Source of the DNA: Fidelibacterota bacterium
GTDB lineage: Bacteria > Fidelibacterota > UBA2242
Length of the DNA stretch: 35,359 nucleotides
Direction: 5' to 3'
Assembly (NCBI GenBank): GCA_016783665.1
Contig: JADHWC010000017.1
Location: forward strand, 1-35,359
Below, in pieces: positions 9,325-19,700 of this stretch; position 1 is the first letter of the stretch, and each line of letters opens with the position of its first letter. The translations under genes and the position numbers were made by a program. Under the pieces are notes generated by a model that saw only the letters and a program-made list of their open reading frames with translations, made no database searches and was not told the origin of the DNA.

Positions 9325-9353
9325 TTGACAAAACTTCATAAAGGGCGTAAATT
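9325..9353 (+). promoter_or_regulatory. sigma70-like promoter for the V/A-ATPase operon
   Basis: A perfect TTGACA (9325-9330), a 17-base spacer and TAAATT (9348-9353) predict transcription starting near 9360, about 190 bases before the first ATPase gene. No other gene lies downstream on this strand before atpE. The rest of the 9254-9550 spacer holds no gene I can support; it is AT-rich near 9410-9480. The long leader could carry regulation but I see no known riboswitch. Confidence 0.45.
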
Positions 9354-9550
9354 CATTTTTGTTTTTTTAAGTTGGGACATGAATTTGATAACGATCGGAA
9401 TTCCGGATATGCGATTAACGCCCATTGCTTCTGTCATTTTAAATATCCTTCAAACATATTTTAACAGACTATTTATATGAAAAAACGTCCGGCAGTGACG
9501 CCGTTCCATTATTTTTAAATCATTGACTATTGTGATAAAGGAGAGTTTTC

Positions 9551-10147
9551 ATGGAGTCGAAACTCGAACACTTAATTGAGAAGATAAAAACCGACGGGAT
9601 TGAGGAAGCGCAGAAATCCGCCGGTGAGATTATCAAAACAGCCCGAAAAGAAGCCGATTCTATTATTAAGAAGGCTCAGAAAGATGCTGATATAATTGTC
9701 GCCGACGCCGGGAAGCAGGCTGAAAAACTCAAGTCCAATGCCGAATCCGCGTTGAAGCAGGCTGCCCGTGATACCGTGCTGGTGACAAAGGAAAAATTGA
9801 TAAAGCTGCTTGATAAGGTATTTCAAAGGGAGCTGGGCACCGCCCTGTCGCCGGACTTTATGAAAGAGCTGATCCTTAAAATAGTGGAGCATTGGAGTGA
9901 CGGCGCCAAACTGGAAGTATTGGTCAGCGAGAAAGACCTGGAAGAATTGCGGGACCTGATATTTGTAAAAAGCCGTTCAGAATTAAAAGACACCCTTACT
10001 ATAAAAGTGGATAAAGGCATTTCAAAAGGCTTTCGCGTCGGGTTAAAAGACAATAATGTATATTATGATTTTACGGACGAGAGCATCGCGGAATTTCTCG
10101 CCGAGTTTTTAAATCCCGGCATAAGAGAAATATTAGATAAAGCGTAA
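9551..10147 (+). CDS. atpE: V/A-type ATPase subunit E
   Basis: The protein has 198 residues. The N-terminal half is a long charged coiled coil (EEAQKSAGEIIKTARKEADSIIKKAQKDADIIVADAGKQ), the right-hand-twisted peripheral stalk helix of subunit E. The C-terminal globular part ends FLAEFLNPGIREIL, which is characteristic of the family. It is the first gene of the operon. A good ribosome site (AAAGGAGAG, about 9536-9544) precedes the ATG. Subunit E forms the peripheral stalk holding the A3B3 head. The TAA at 10145-10147 overlaps the next ATG (TAATG). Confidence 0.88.
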   Translation: MESKLEHLIEKIKTDGIEEAQKSAGEIIKTARKEADSIIKKAQKDADIIVADAGKQAEKLKSNAESALKQAARDTVLVTKEKLIKLLDKVFQRELGTALSPDFMKELILKIVEHWSDGAKLEVLVSEKDLEELRDLIFVKSRSELKDTLTIKVDKGISKGFRVGLKDNNVYYDFTDESIAEFLAEFLNPGIREILDKA

Positions 10148-10644
10148 TGGATAGATATTACTATTTAGCCGCACAACTTCCTGCACTGTATTTTGACAAG
10201 GAACCGTTCATGACAGTCGAAAGATTCCTGTACGAATCACAAAAGTGGTTAAGTAAAGGGAATTTAAAGGCTCTGAAAGAAGCGAATATCAATACCATTA
10301 CGGCGAAAAAATCCGATCTGCCGATTCTCAGGAAATTCATATTCTACGAATATACTTTGAGGAACGAATTGGTTCATTACCGTCAAGCCCTGCGCAACCG
10401 ACAGGAGCATAAACCGTTGTTGTTTCCTGTTTCGGTATTGAAAGAGGGCAATCCGCTGGATGTGGAGAAAAAACTGCTCCAATTACGCTGGCAGGTAATA
10501 AACGAGCTGGAGTTCGGACATTACTCGGATATTGAATTTCTGGCGTTATATTATCTGAAGCTCCAGATATTACAGAGACTACAGCATTTTGATAAAGATA
10601 CAGGCAAAGAAAAATTTAAAACATTTACTGAAATAGGCGTATGA
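10147..10644 (+). CDS. DUF2764-family V/A-ATPase operon protein
   Basis: This 165-residue protein begins DRYYYLAAQLPALYFD, matching the start typical of DUF2764 proteins encoded between subunits E and A in Bacteroidota, Chlamydiae and spirochaetes. It looks alpha-helical and soluble, with no TM segment or signal. Start and stop overlap both neighbours (TAATG at 10145-10149 and ATGA at 10641-10644). No separate subunit C or F gene occurs in the operon, so this protein may stand in for the central-stalk socket subunit C. That role is inferred from position; the family has no established function that I know. Confidence 0.75.
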   Translation: MDRYYYLAAQLPALYFDKEPFMTVERFLYESQKWLSKGNLKALKEANINTITAKKSDLPILRKFIFYEYTLRNELVHYRQALRNRQEHKPLLFPVSVLKEGNPLDVEKKLLQLRWQVINELEFGHYSDIEFLALYYLKLQILQRLQHFDKDTGKEKFKTFTEIGV

Positions 10645-12383
10645 ATAAGACTAAAGGAAGCATTGTAGGTATTAACGGCAACATGATTTCAGTTGTCTTC
10701 GACGATAATATTATCCAGAATGAAGTGGGCTATGCGATTACCGGCGAGGATCGTCTAAAGTCCGAAGTGATCAAGATTCAGGGTAATATTGCGTTTATGC
10801 AGGTGTTTGAGATCACCAAGGGTTTGAAAATTGGTGACAAAGTGGAATTTACCGGTGAAATGCTCTCAGTGCAGCTGGGACCCGGAATTTTGGGGATGGT
10901 GTATGACGGCTTACAGAACCCACTGAATGAACTGGCGGAATTGCACGGCTTTTTCCTGAAGCGAGGCGTGATTCTCGATGCTTTGGATTTCAACAAGAAA
11001 TGGGAGTTTACACCAACGGCTAAAAAAGGCGATACCGTTACCGGAGGCAGTATCCTCGGTCATGTTAGCGAGGGTATTTTCGAACACAAGATATTTGTGC
11101 CGTTCGACTATCAGGGAAATTTTACAGTAAAGTCCATCGTTGATAAAGGCAGTTACAAAGTCGATCAGGTTATAGCCACAGTTGAGAATGACAAGGGCGA
11201 TAAGTTGGAACTTATGATGTATTTTGATTGGCCGGTAAAAATACCGATCACTAATTATCGCGAAAAGATGGTTCCCAAAGAACCACTGGTGACCCAAACT
11301 CGTATTATCGACACCTTTTTCCCGGTAGCCAGGGGTGGGACATACTGTATTCCCGGTCCTTTCGGCGCCGGTAAAACCGTTCTTCAGCAGGTTACCAGCC
11401 GTTTCGCGGAAGCCGATATCGTAATCATTGCCGCCTGTGGGGAACGCGCCGGTGAGGTTGTGGAAACCCTGCGAAAATTCCCTGAAATTACTGATCCCCG
11501 CACCGGTAAATCATTGATGGAGCGAACGATCATCATCTGTAACACCAGTTCCATGCCGGTGGCTGCCCGCGAAGCATCGGTATATACAGCGGCAACGTTA
11601 GGTGAATATTACCGGCAGATGGGTTTGAATGTACTTTTATTAGCTGATTCAACCTCCCGCTGGGCCCAGGCGATGCGCGAGCTGTCCGGTCGTCTCGAAG
11701 AAATTCCCGGCGAGGAAGCCTTTCCCGCTTACCTGGAATCCCGGATCGCTCAATTCTATGAACGTGCCGGTTTGGTGGAACTGAACGACGGGAACATGGG
11801 AAGTCTGACCATCGGCGGAACGGTCAGTCCGGCAGGTGGAAACTTCGAAGAACCGGTGACCCAATCGACACTGAAGGTCGTGGGCGCATTTCATGGTTTA
11901 TCCCGTGATCGCTCAAATGCCCGGCGCTACCCGGCGATTCATCCGCTGGAAAGCTGGTCGAAGTACAAGAGTTTTAATCAACCGAAATCGATTGACGACG
12001 CCCGCAAAATACTGTTTAAAGGGAATGAAGTTCACCAGATGATGCTGGTAGTGGGTGAAGAAGGCACATCTGTTGAAGATTATATCATTTATCTGAAATC
12101 CGAATTTCTCGACAGTGTCTATCTGCAGCAGAACTCTTTTGATTCTGTTGATGGAGCGACATCTCCTGAACGTCAAAAATATGTCTTCAAATATGTCCAC
12201 GACGTGCTGATGACTGAATTCAGCCTGAAAGAAAAAAACGAAGCACGGAATTTCTTTAATAAAATGCGTCAGTTGTTCATCGACTGGAACTACATCGATA
12301 TGAAAGATGAAGAGTTTAATAAGCAGGAAGCTGTAATAACCAAATTGATTGAGGAAAACTCAAGCGATGCAGAAGGTATATAA
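10641..12383 (+). CDS. atpA: V/A-type ATPase catalytic subunit A
   Basis: The 580-residue length is typical. The P-loop GPFGAGKT lies at 239-246, followed by [14 protein letters not shown] with the catalytic Glu and by [33 protein letters not shown], diagnostic of A subunits. The non-homologous bulge region upstream of the P-loop (about 110-190) is present, separating it from F-type beta. Three copies alternate with subunit B and bind or hydrolyse ATP. It overlaps the previous gene (ATGA) and the next gene by 17 bases. Confidence 0.97.
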   Translation: MNKTKGSIVGINGNMISVVFDDNIIQNEVGYAITGEDRLKSEVIKIQGNIAFMQVFEITKGLKIGDKVEFTGEMLSVQLGPGILGMVYDGLQNPLNELAELHGFFLKRGVILDALDFNKKWEFTPTAKKGDTVTGGSILGHVSEGIFEHKIFVPFDYQGNFTVKSIVDKGSYKVDQVIATVENDKGDKLELMMYFDWPVKIPITNYREKMVPKEPLVTQTRIIDTFFPVARGGTYCIPGPFGAGKTVLQQVTSRFAEADIVIIAACGERAGEVVETLRKFPEITDPRTGKSLMERTIIICNTSSMPVAAREASVYTAATLGEYYRQMGLNVLLLADSTSRWAQAMRELSGRLEEIPGEEAFPAYLESRIAQFYERAGLVELNDGNMGSLTIGGTVSPAGGNFEEPVTQSTLKVVGAFHGLSRDRSNARRYPAIHPLESWSKYKSFNQPKSIDDARKILFKGNEVHQMMLVVGEEGTSVEDYIIYLKSEFLDSVYLQQNSFDSVDGATSPERQKYVFKYVHDVLMTEFSLKEKNEARNFFNKMRQLFIDWNYIDMKDEEFNKQEAVITKLIEENSSDAEGI

Positions 12384-13668
12384 TAAAATATTAAGCGTAA
12401 CCGGTAATGTCATTACCGTCCGCGCGAGCGATGTCGCTTATGAGGAGCTTGCGGAAGTTACAACCCAGCGCGGCAAATCTCTCGCCCAGGTAATTAAACT
12501 CGAAAACGATATTGTATCGCTGCAGGTCTTTGCAGGCAGCCAGGGTATTGCCACCAACGACGAAATCCGCTTTCTGGGAAATCCCATGCGCGTGACCTTT
12601 TCGAATAATATGCTCGGTAGAATTTTCAATGGCAGCGGCGTTCCCCGTGACAGAGGACCGGCGTTAACTGAGAATATGATCGAGATTGCCGGACCGTCGG
12701 TAAATCCCGCCAAGCGCATTATTCCCCGGAATATGATCCGTACCAATATTCCGATGATCGATCTTTTCAATTCTCTGGTGGTTTCCCAAAAGTTGCCGAT
12801 ATTTTCGGTATCCGGCGAACCCTACAACGAGTTGCTGGCACGTATTGCGCTGCAGGCGGAAGTGGATATGATCGTCCTTGGTGGTATCGGATTGAAATAC
12901 GATCAGTACCTGTACTTCAAGAATACACTGGAAGAGGGCGGCGCCCTGAGCCGGTCAGTTTTCTTCGTGCATACCGCATCGGATCCGATTGTGGAAGGTT
13001 TGATGGTGCCCGATCTCTGCCTGGCGGTGGCGGAACGCTTTGCCTTGAAAGGTAAAAATGTTCTCGTTCTGCTTACTGATATGACCAACTTTGCCGACGC
13101 GCTGAAAGAAATCGCCATTACTATGGAACAGGTCCCGTCCAACCGTGGTTATCCGGGGGATCTTTATTCACAATTGGCTGCCCGCTATGAAAAAGCGGTT
13201 GATTTTGATACCGCCGGTTCTGTGACGGTTCTGGCGGCGACGACCATGCCCGGCGATGATGTTACTCATCCGGTGCCCGATAACACGGGATATATCACCG
13301 AAGGTCAGTTCTATCTGCGCAATGGACGGATTGAACCATTTGGGTCACTCAGCCGTTTGAAACAGCAGGTTAATGATAAAACCCGTGACGATCACCGCGC
13401 AATTATGGATGGTCTGATCCAACTCTATGCCCAGTACAACGAAACCGAAGAAAAACGCGCCATGGGTTTCCGGATGAGCGAATGGGACAAGAAATTGCTG
13501 AAATATGGAAAATTATTTGAATCCAATATGATGGATCTGTCGGTCAATATCGCCCTGGAAGATGCTCTCGATCTGGGTTGGAAAATTTTAGCGGAATGTT
13601 TCACACCGGAGGAGACCCGTATGAAAACCGATCTGGTAAAAAAATTCTGGCCGAAGGAAGCTGCATAA
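12367..13668 (+). CDS. atpB: V/A-type ATPase subunit B
   Basis: The ATG at 12367 gives 433 residues and the family-typical start [12 protein letters not shown] 18 bases upstream keeps the same frame, but the GAGG at 12351-12354 serves better as ribosome site. There is no P-loop: the equivalent position reads [17 protein letters not shown], as expected for the non-catalytic subunit. Diagnostic phrases include [20 protein letters not shown] and [16 protein letters not shown], then [22 protein letters not shown]. It forms the A3B3 head with subunit A. The TAA overlaps the ATG of the next gene (13668). Confidence 0.96.
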   Translation: MQKVYNKILSVTGNVITVRASDVAYEELAEVTTQRGKSLAQVIKLENDIVSLQVFAGSQGIATNDEIRFLGNPMRVTFSNNMLGRIFNGSGVPRDRGPALTENMIEIAGPSVNPAKRIIPRNMIRTNIPMIDLFNSLVVSQKLPIFSVSGEPYNELLARIALQAEVDMIVLGGIGLKYDQYLYFKNTLEEGGALSRSVFFVHTASDPIVEGLMVPDLCLAVAERFALKGKNVLVLLTDMTNFADALKEIAITMEQVPSNRGYPGDLYSQLAARYEKAVDFDTAGSVTVLAATTMPGDDVTHPVPDNTGYITEGQFYLRNGRIEPFGSLSRLKQQVNDKTRDDHRAIMDGLIQLYAQYNETEEKRAMGFRMSEWDKKLLKYGKLFESNMMDLSVNIALEDALDLGWKILAECFTPEETRMKTDLVKKFWPKEAA

Positions 13669-14279
13669 TGGCAAAGACTCGTTTAACTAAAAACGAATTA
13701 AAGAACCAGAAAGAGGCGCTCAAGCGTTATACCCGCTATCTGCCTACACTGGAATTGAAAAAGACCCAGCTGGTTAATGAGATCCGGATCATTACCCATC
13801 AGGTTGAAACAATCCGGAAGGAAATAGAACACTTCGAACGGGAGCTGTTCCGGTGGGTAGATGTTTTTGGGGAAGAGATCGATATACCGTCTCTTTTCTC
13901 CATCGAAAAGATAGTCACGACCGGTGGAAATATTGCAGGAATAGATATTGATATTTTTGAAAAGGTCATTTTCAAAGATGAAGAATACGACTTTTTTGAG
14001 ATTCCCTTATGGGTAGATAGAGGTATCGAAGCCTGCAAGGAACAGATTTCACAAAAAGTCAAAATAATGACCCTCGAAAAACAGATGGAGGTGCTGCGTG
14101 AGGAACTCCGCATCACGATCCAGCGCATTAACCTTTTTGAAAAGGTGAAAATACCGGAAGCCAGGGAAAATATCCGGGTTATTCGTATCTATTTAGGTGA
14201 TATCCAGACGGCGGAAGTGGTTCGCGGAAAAATTTCCAAAAGCAAAATACAGAAGAAAAAGGAGCTGGCGGCGGCATGA
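13668..14279 (+). CDS. atpD: V/A-type ATPase subunit D (central rotor stalk)
   Basis: Starting at the ATG overlapping the previous stop gives 203 residues, the usual length. The start [21 protein letters not shown] is characteristic. The protein is two long helices (about 5-70 and 130-200) flanking a short middle, which form the coiled-coil shaft turning inside A3B3. An in-frame ATG at 13578 lies inside atpB and lacks family similarity. The last codons overlap the start of the next gene (ATGA). Confidence 0.93.
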   Translation: MAKTRLTKNELKNQKEALKRYTRYLPTLELKKTQLVNEIRIITHQVETIRKEIEHFERELFRWVDVFGEEIDIPSLFSIEKIVTTGGNIAGIDIDIFEKVIFKDEEYDFFEIPLWVDRGIEACKEQISQKVKIMTLEKQMEVLREELRITIQRINLFEKVKIPEARENIRVIRIYLGDIQTAEVVRGKISKSKIQKKKELAAA

Positions 14280-16126
14280 TTGTCCCGATGCAAAAAGTGA
14301 CCCTGTTTATCAGCGCCAGACACAAGGACGCGGCGCTCAGGCAGCTGCGCAAATTGGGCGTTGTTCATATTCAGCATTTAAAACCGCCGATATCGGATGA
14401 TATATCAGGATTGGAAGCCCGGCTGAATTCCATTGAGAAAAGCCTTTTAATTATCAGCGCAGAAAACCAGAGTGTTACCGATAAAACATATAAATCCAAT
14501 GATATACAGCAGATGGTTGATGAGATTCTGGCGCTGTCGTCGGAAAGGCAACAGATCGACGGCATTATCGAAGAGAAAGAATCCCTGCTGGCATGGTTTG
14601 AACGCTGGGGAAAAATATCGGCAGCTGAGGTTGAGGCATTGCAGGATAAAGGAATATATATCCGTCTCTATAATGTACCTAAAAATGTTCTTAAGAACCT
14701 GCCCGATGAGGCTATTGTAGAAATTCTTCACGAAGATAGAAACCAGGTGCTGCTCGCATTAGTGGCAGAGACTGAAGATCAGCGGCTGGAATTTAAAGAA
14801 GAACTTATTCCCCGGGAGAATTACCGATCCGTTACTGTTGAATTGGATCGATTGGCTGTCCGAAATGAAGAGATAGATAAACGGATGAACGAACTGGCTC
14901 AATACGCCGATCAACTCCAGGCTTACAAGCAAAATCTGGAAAAACGCCTCGAGTTCGCCACCGTGAAATCGGGCATGCAGGATGCCGAAGAAATTACTTA
15001 TTTACAAGGTTATTGTCCGCAAGATAAAGTTGAAAACCTGGTCAGGGCTTCGGAAAAAGAGGGCTGGGGTTATCTAAGTGAAGAGCCGGTCGAGACCGAC
15101 AACCCGCCTACTTTGTTGAAGCTGAGTAAATGGACCAGCATCATCAAACCTGTTTTTGACTTTCTCGGCACAGTGCCGGGCTACCGGGAATATGATATCA
15201 GCCAATATTTTCTGTTTTTCTTTTCCATCTTTGTGGCGATGATCATCGGCGATGCCGGATATGGCGCTATATTTCTTTTGATCAGCATTTTTGCCCACTA
15301 TAAATCAGTGAAAAGCGGTAAGCCATTGCCCCACGCGATCAAACTGTTCTATGTGCTGAGTATTTGTACGATCGCCTGGGGAACAATCACGGGCAACTGG
15401 TTCGGCGCGGTTCAGATCGCGGCGCTGCCCGTTTTCAAAGCGATGACGATTCCGCAGCTTGCCACATTTCCCGAACTCTTTCCCGGACTGGAAGTCGAGC
15501 CCCGGCAGAAAGTGATGTATATCTGTTTTATCATTGCTGTCACCCAATTGGGTTTAGCGAATATTATGAATTTTATCAAGACTTTTCCGCAGCTGAAATG
15601 CATCGCAAATTTGGGCTGGTTTTCGGTCATAGCCGGACTTTTCTTAGTGGTTCTGAACCTGGTATTGGGCATGGCGATGCCGGGTTTTACCGTTTCATTG
15701 ATTGTTTTTGGGCTATTGGCGACTATTGTTTTTGCGAACCAGGGAAAAGGCATTAGCTTTATTAAAGGCGTTGTGCAGGGACTGGGGGGAGCGTTTACGA
15801 CCTTTCTAAATGCGATTGGCTCGTTTTCGAATATTATTTCCTATATTCGTCTCTTCGCCGTGGGGATGGCAACGGTAGCGATCGCATCGAGTTTCAATCA
15901 GATTGCCGTGCCTATGATGAAGGGATTCACCTTTCCGGCGGCTATTATTGTATTATTGATCGGACACGGATTAAATATCGCAATGGGCTTGCTGTCCGTC
16001 ATTGTACACGGCGTCAGGCTAAACGTACTCGAATTTTCCGGTCAATTGGGTATGGAATGGACCGGATACAACTATGCACCTTTTCAAGAAAACATTAAAA
16101 ATATAACAGAAGGGGAAATAAAATGA
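14276..16126 (+). CDS. atpI: V/A-type ATPase subunit I (membrane stator, a-subunit)
   Basis: The protein has 616 residues. The cytoplasmic N-terminal half (about 1-310) begins MQKVTLFISARHKDAALRQLRKLGVVHIQH and contains coiled coils that attach to the peripheral stalks. The C-terminal half carries several TM segments from about 315 (QYFLFFFSIFVAMIIGDAGYGAIFLLISIFAHY). It includes the conserved SFSNIISYIRLFAVGMATVAIASSFN helix with the essential Arg that faces the c-ring, and ends with the MEWTGYNYAPF signature. It forms the ion half-channels. The stop overlaps the start of atpK. Confidence 0.95.
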   Translation: MIVPMQKVTLFISARHKDAALRQLRKLGVVHIQHLKPPISDDISGLEARLNSIEKSLLIISAENQSVTDKTYKSNDIQQMVDEILALSSERQQIDGIIEEKESLLAWFERWGKISAAEVEALQDKGIYIRLYNVPKNVLKNLPDEAIVEILHEDRNQVLLALVAETEDQRLEFKEELIPRENYRSVTVELDRLAVRNEEIDKRMNELAQYADQLQAYKQNLEKRLEFATVKSGMQDAEEITYLQGYCPQDKVENLVRASEKEGWGYLSEEPVETDNPPTLLKLSKWTSIIKPVFDFLGTVPGYREYDISQYFLFFFSIFVAMIIGDAGYGAIFLLISIFAHYKSVKSGKPLPHAIKLFYVLSICTIAWGTITGNWFGAVQIAALPVFKAMTIPQLATFPELFPGLEVEPRQKVMYICFIIAVTQLGLANIMNFIKTFPQLKCIANLGWFSVIAGLFLVVLNLVLGMAMPGFTVSLIVFGLLATIVFANQGKGISFIKGVVQGLGGAFTTFLNAIGSFSNIISYIRLFAVGMATVAIASSFNQIAVPMMKGFTFPAAIIVLLIGHGLNIAMGLLSVIVHGVRLNVLEFSGQLGMEWTGYNYAPFQENIKNITEGEIK

Positions 16127-16545
16127 ATATTGGAATGATTGGACCTGCCGCGGCTTTAGGACTTGCAGCTGTCGGATCTGCTCTTGGAACGGGCGTTGCA
16201 TCTCAGGCTGCGATTGGTGGTTGGAAAAAATGTTTCGCAAACAATAAACCGGCGCCGTTTATGCTGGTGGCATTCTCAGGTGCGCCGCTGACCCAGACCA
16301 TTTACGGTTTTCTGCTCATGCTCTTTATCAGCGGCAGTGACAAGGACCCGTTACTGCTGATGGCCGCCGGTATTTTCGGCGGACTGGCGATGGGCTTTTC
16401 GGCGTTTTATCAGGGCAAAGTCGCCGCTCGCGCGTCTGATGCGCTGGCGGAAACCGGTAAGGGTACCGCAAATTACTTTATGGTCATCGGTATCGTCGAA
16501 ACGGTCGCGTTGTTTGTGATGGTCTTCCTGCTCTTGATGCTGTAA
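16123..16545 (+). CDS. atpK: V/A-type ATPase subunit K (proteolipid rotor ring, probably Na+-binding)
   Basis: The protein has 140 residues in four TM helices, a fused double hairpin. AAGGGGA before the ATG serves as ribosome site. Only the second hairpin has the ion-binding carboxylate (E126 in VIGIVETVALF); the first has T57-Q58 in APLTQTIYGF. Aligned by eye with Enterococcus hirae NtpK, the Na+ ligand positions T64, Q65, Q110 and E139 and the stabilising Tyr68 correspond to T57, Q58, Q97, E126 and Y61 here. This predicts a Na+-coupled ring. Absence of a carboxylate in hairpin one is the V-type pattern and lowers the ion-to-ATP ratio. It is the last gene of the operon, followed by terminators. 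Confidence 0.94.
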   Translation: MNIGMIGPAAALGLAAVGSALGTGVASQAAIGGWKKCFANNKPAPFMLVAFSGAPLTQTIYGFLLMLFISGSDKDPLLLMAAGIFGGLAMGFSAFYQGKVAARASDALAETGKGTANYFMVIGIVETVALFVMVFLLLML

Positions 16546-16569
16546 TAATCTTCAGTTTTTAAGTTCTTA

Positions 16570-16585
16570 CAGGAGCTTACTCCTG
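16570..16585 (+). other. small hairpin after atpK
   Basis: CAGGAG and CTCCTG form a 6-bp stem around the loop CTTA, 25 bases beyond the atpK stop and just upstream of the main terminator. It lacks a T tract. A degenerate copy of the region (the GGAG...TCC-GGCAGA-CAA order) recurs at about 16686-16710. Confidence 0.4.
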
Positions 16586-16604
16586 GCAGAGCAAAATTCT
16601 TAAC

Positions 16605-16631
16605 GGCCGTCCGTTTGGGCGGCTGTTTTTT
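16605..16631 (+). terminator. rho-independent terminator of the V/A-ATPase operon
   Basis: GCCGTCC (16606-16612) pairs with GGGCGGC (16617-16623; one G-U) around the loop GTTT, followed by TGTTTTTT. It lies 60 bases past the atpK stop in the right orientation. Confidence 0.85.
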
Positions 16632-16714
16632 ATAGATATATGCCCGCTCTGTCAGCTCCTAAGACCAGGCTATTGAATATCTGTAGGGAGTCGGCTTCCG
16701 GCAGAACAACCTTG

Positions 16715-16752
16715 AAAAAAGCCGGTAATCATTAATGTATTACCGGCTTTTT
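16715..16752. terminator. bidirectional terminator between convergent genes
   Basis: A 9-bp perfect stem GCCGGTAAT (16721-16729) / ATTACCGGC (16739-16747) is preceded by A6 and followed by T5, so it can end transcription on both strands. It sits between the ATPase operon and the stop of the leftward beta-helix gene. Confidence 0.88.
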
Positions 16753-16770
16753 AATAATACTCCCTCTCGA

Positions 16771-19700
16771 TTATTTAATCAATGTACATTTAACCAGTTT
16801 TTGATATTCTTTAGTGACCATTTTAATGAAATATGTACCGGCACTCATAGGACTACCGTTGTCATTTTTCCCATCCCATAATACGGAATGAAAACCAGGT
16901 TGGTAATTTGTTTGAACAAGAGTACATACCTTTTGTCCTAAAAGATCATAAAGTTCGATCAGAACTTTTGTCTCAGAGGGAATATCAAACTGTATTGTTG
17001 TGGTAGGATTGAAAGGATTCGGATAAGCAGTATGGAGAGCGTAGTCATCAGGTAACTCTTCTACAACTGGCTTCCAAAATGGACCAATACCTCTAACACT
17101 GCGGGAAATAGAATAGGCCGACTCCTGATCTACATTATCGACAGCCTTGACTTTATAGGTAGCGGTTGTTGTTCCGAATTTACTAAAGGTGATACCATTA
17201 TCAATCCAGGAAGTAACCAGTCCGACATCTATAATCCAGGTGTTTGACCCGGAAGGATTAGTGTATGTTTTAGATACCAGATATTTCTGAATGTCAGCAT
17301 CGCTGGGAGGGGTCCAGGTCAATTTCGGACGACTGTTTACCCAGGTGATCGACTGCAAATATGGTGTGCCGGGAATATGATCATAGTAATAAGCGCCTAT
17401 ATCAGTAATTGTACCATCAGGATCATACTCATTTGATGTGCCTGCATCAATACATGGTGAACCATATTGCAAATGATAATCGCTATCTAATAACGGATCT
17501 TCAAACATGTTATTGTTGTTGTGATAAAGAATTTCCTCTGGATATACAAATGTGCAATTAAAAAAATCATTAACATAATATCTGCCACCTACACAATAAC
17601 TATAAATTGTAGATTGATAGAATATATTATCCCTGAATTCTATATCACTGGTTAAAGTGCCGCCTGTTTCGTCAGATAAGTATATAGTATAGATATACTC
17701 ATAATCATTACTTTCAATAAAAGTACAATTATCAATATCCATTACTATTCTTGTGCTGTTTCCGTTATATTCTCTAAAATCATGGTAGATACCTATCCAA
17801 TAGTTTTCAAATAAGCAATTTTTTATATCTATTACTACTAAGCCTTCTTCTTCCTTTATATATATTGGTTTTAACGCATCTTTAAAGACACAATGCGTCA
17901 TCTGAACGCGAGGAGAATAATACGGATACAACTTAATGCCTTCCCATCCAAAATCAACAGTGGATTCGAAGATAACCGGAGCGTCAGACTCACCATTTAT
18001 CTCCAGCGTACCAAGAACATAGAAGCCAAAATGCTTATTATTACCAGAGTTAAATTGACTAACATAATGACCACCCGGTGGAATCTGAACGGTTTCTCCT
18101 TCATCAATAGTTACCATTTTGTCGGTAGCATTTGCACTGTAATAATGCGCTTCTACCTTAACTCCTGGCTTTTTAAATACGACCGGTGTTGTTCTTCCCG
18201 TAGGCTCAGGAATATAAACCCATTCACTGTTAGTACTCACTGAGGAACCCTGATCGTCATAAGCCTTCCACTCGTTAAATACCATTATATCTGCCTGGGT
18301 AGCATAAGCATTCGGCACTCGGAGGGAGTAGCAGGGACCATCTGCAGGATATTGATTCAAAAACACCTCATGATTACCGGCGCTTATTTCCCGAAAGCAA
18401 TCAGGCTGCTCCAGGGTTGCCTGATCCGATACATACCAGGAATCGTGAAGATATAAATTTACGGGTATACTACCGGTGATGGAGACTGGATCTAATTCTG
18501 TATAATAAGCAGATATTCTATTCTCTTCATCAAATTCAATGTCATCCGATCTTAACAAATACCTGCTATTAATTCGATTCCAGTCATGATGCTTTTTCTC
18601 CTGCAGTTTTTCCTGCTCGCTTTTAACATCGACAATATTCTCATCAGCCAGTATCCTTACCTCTCCATTTGAGATGACACTGTCATACCAAGTGCTGTAA
18701 GTTTTGCGATGCATAGATATATATCCCTCATTGATCGTTCCCTGTGAAGAAAGATCTGCATTCCGCAGCGTAACATATTTGTAGTCCATGGTTTCAAGAT
18801 CTTTATCATCCCATCTCTTTTTAGCAGGCAGATCATCTTCCAGTGTACCCCTCGCAGTGTATGGCCAGGTTCCATCTTCGGGCCAGAAGCTTGGTCTGCC
18901 ACTTAGATAATAAGAATTTTCTATTTCGGAGTCTGAGCCTTGTGATGGATACCAGGTTTTTATCCTCTCAATTATGTCCCAGTCCCAACTAAATGGATCA
19001 ATATCTGTCCAAAACTGTCCATTTTCATAATTGTGATATTCATATACGTTATCGTCATAAATTTCATAACCCTGTGGATAACCTGCGGCATACGCTATCC
19101 AGGAAAATTTAAAAGCTATATAGTTGCCTATTACATTCTGTTCTGGATTATTATCATCAATTCTCAAACCGTAGGATTCATCATGGTTAAGGGTAGTGTT
19201 TTTATAGATCATATTGAAAGGACCATTTTTCCCCCAACATTGATCTATATATATAAAATGACCAACATTGCCCTCAATTAAATTTGCAAACGGATAATGT
19301 CCATGTAAAAATATATCAGAATATGCAAAATCTGTATATTGAGCATATACGCCTGGAAGTGGATCATCATCTCCAACAGTTCTATATGAGAAATTATAAC
19401 CGTACACATTCCCATTGGCGCCTCCGGCTAAACATATTCCGTGTCTCAACCAATAGAAAATATTATTTTCAATCAGACAGCTGGTACCTTTATTTGATAT
19501 CAATATTCCATATGCTTTTCCCGGTCCATAATCAACATTTCCTTTATGAAAATAGGATCCGTAGACTTTAATGTGAATACTATTTGAGATAACAACGTGA
19601 TTATAAGTGGCTTTATTACTCTCTACATTTGACACCCAGCAGTGAGCGGCTAAACTGAATTTGATATGAGAGCCATTAGCTGCGCTGCCATTAGATGGTC

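Noticed and set aside
13578-13667. Upstream ATG extending subunit D by 30 residues
   Set aside because: The extension lies within atpB, lacks family similarity, and the ATG at 13668 has the standard stop/start overlap.
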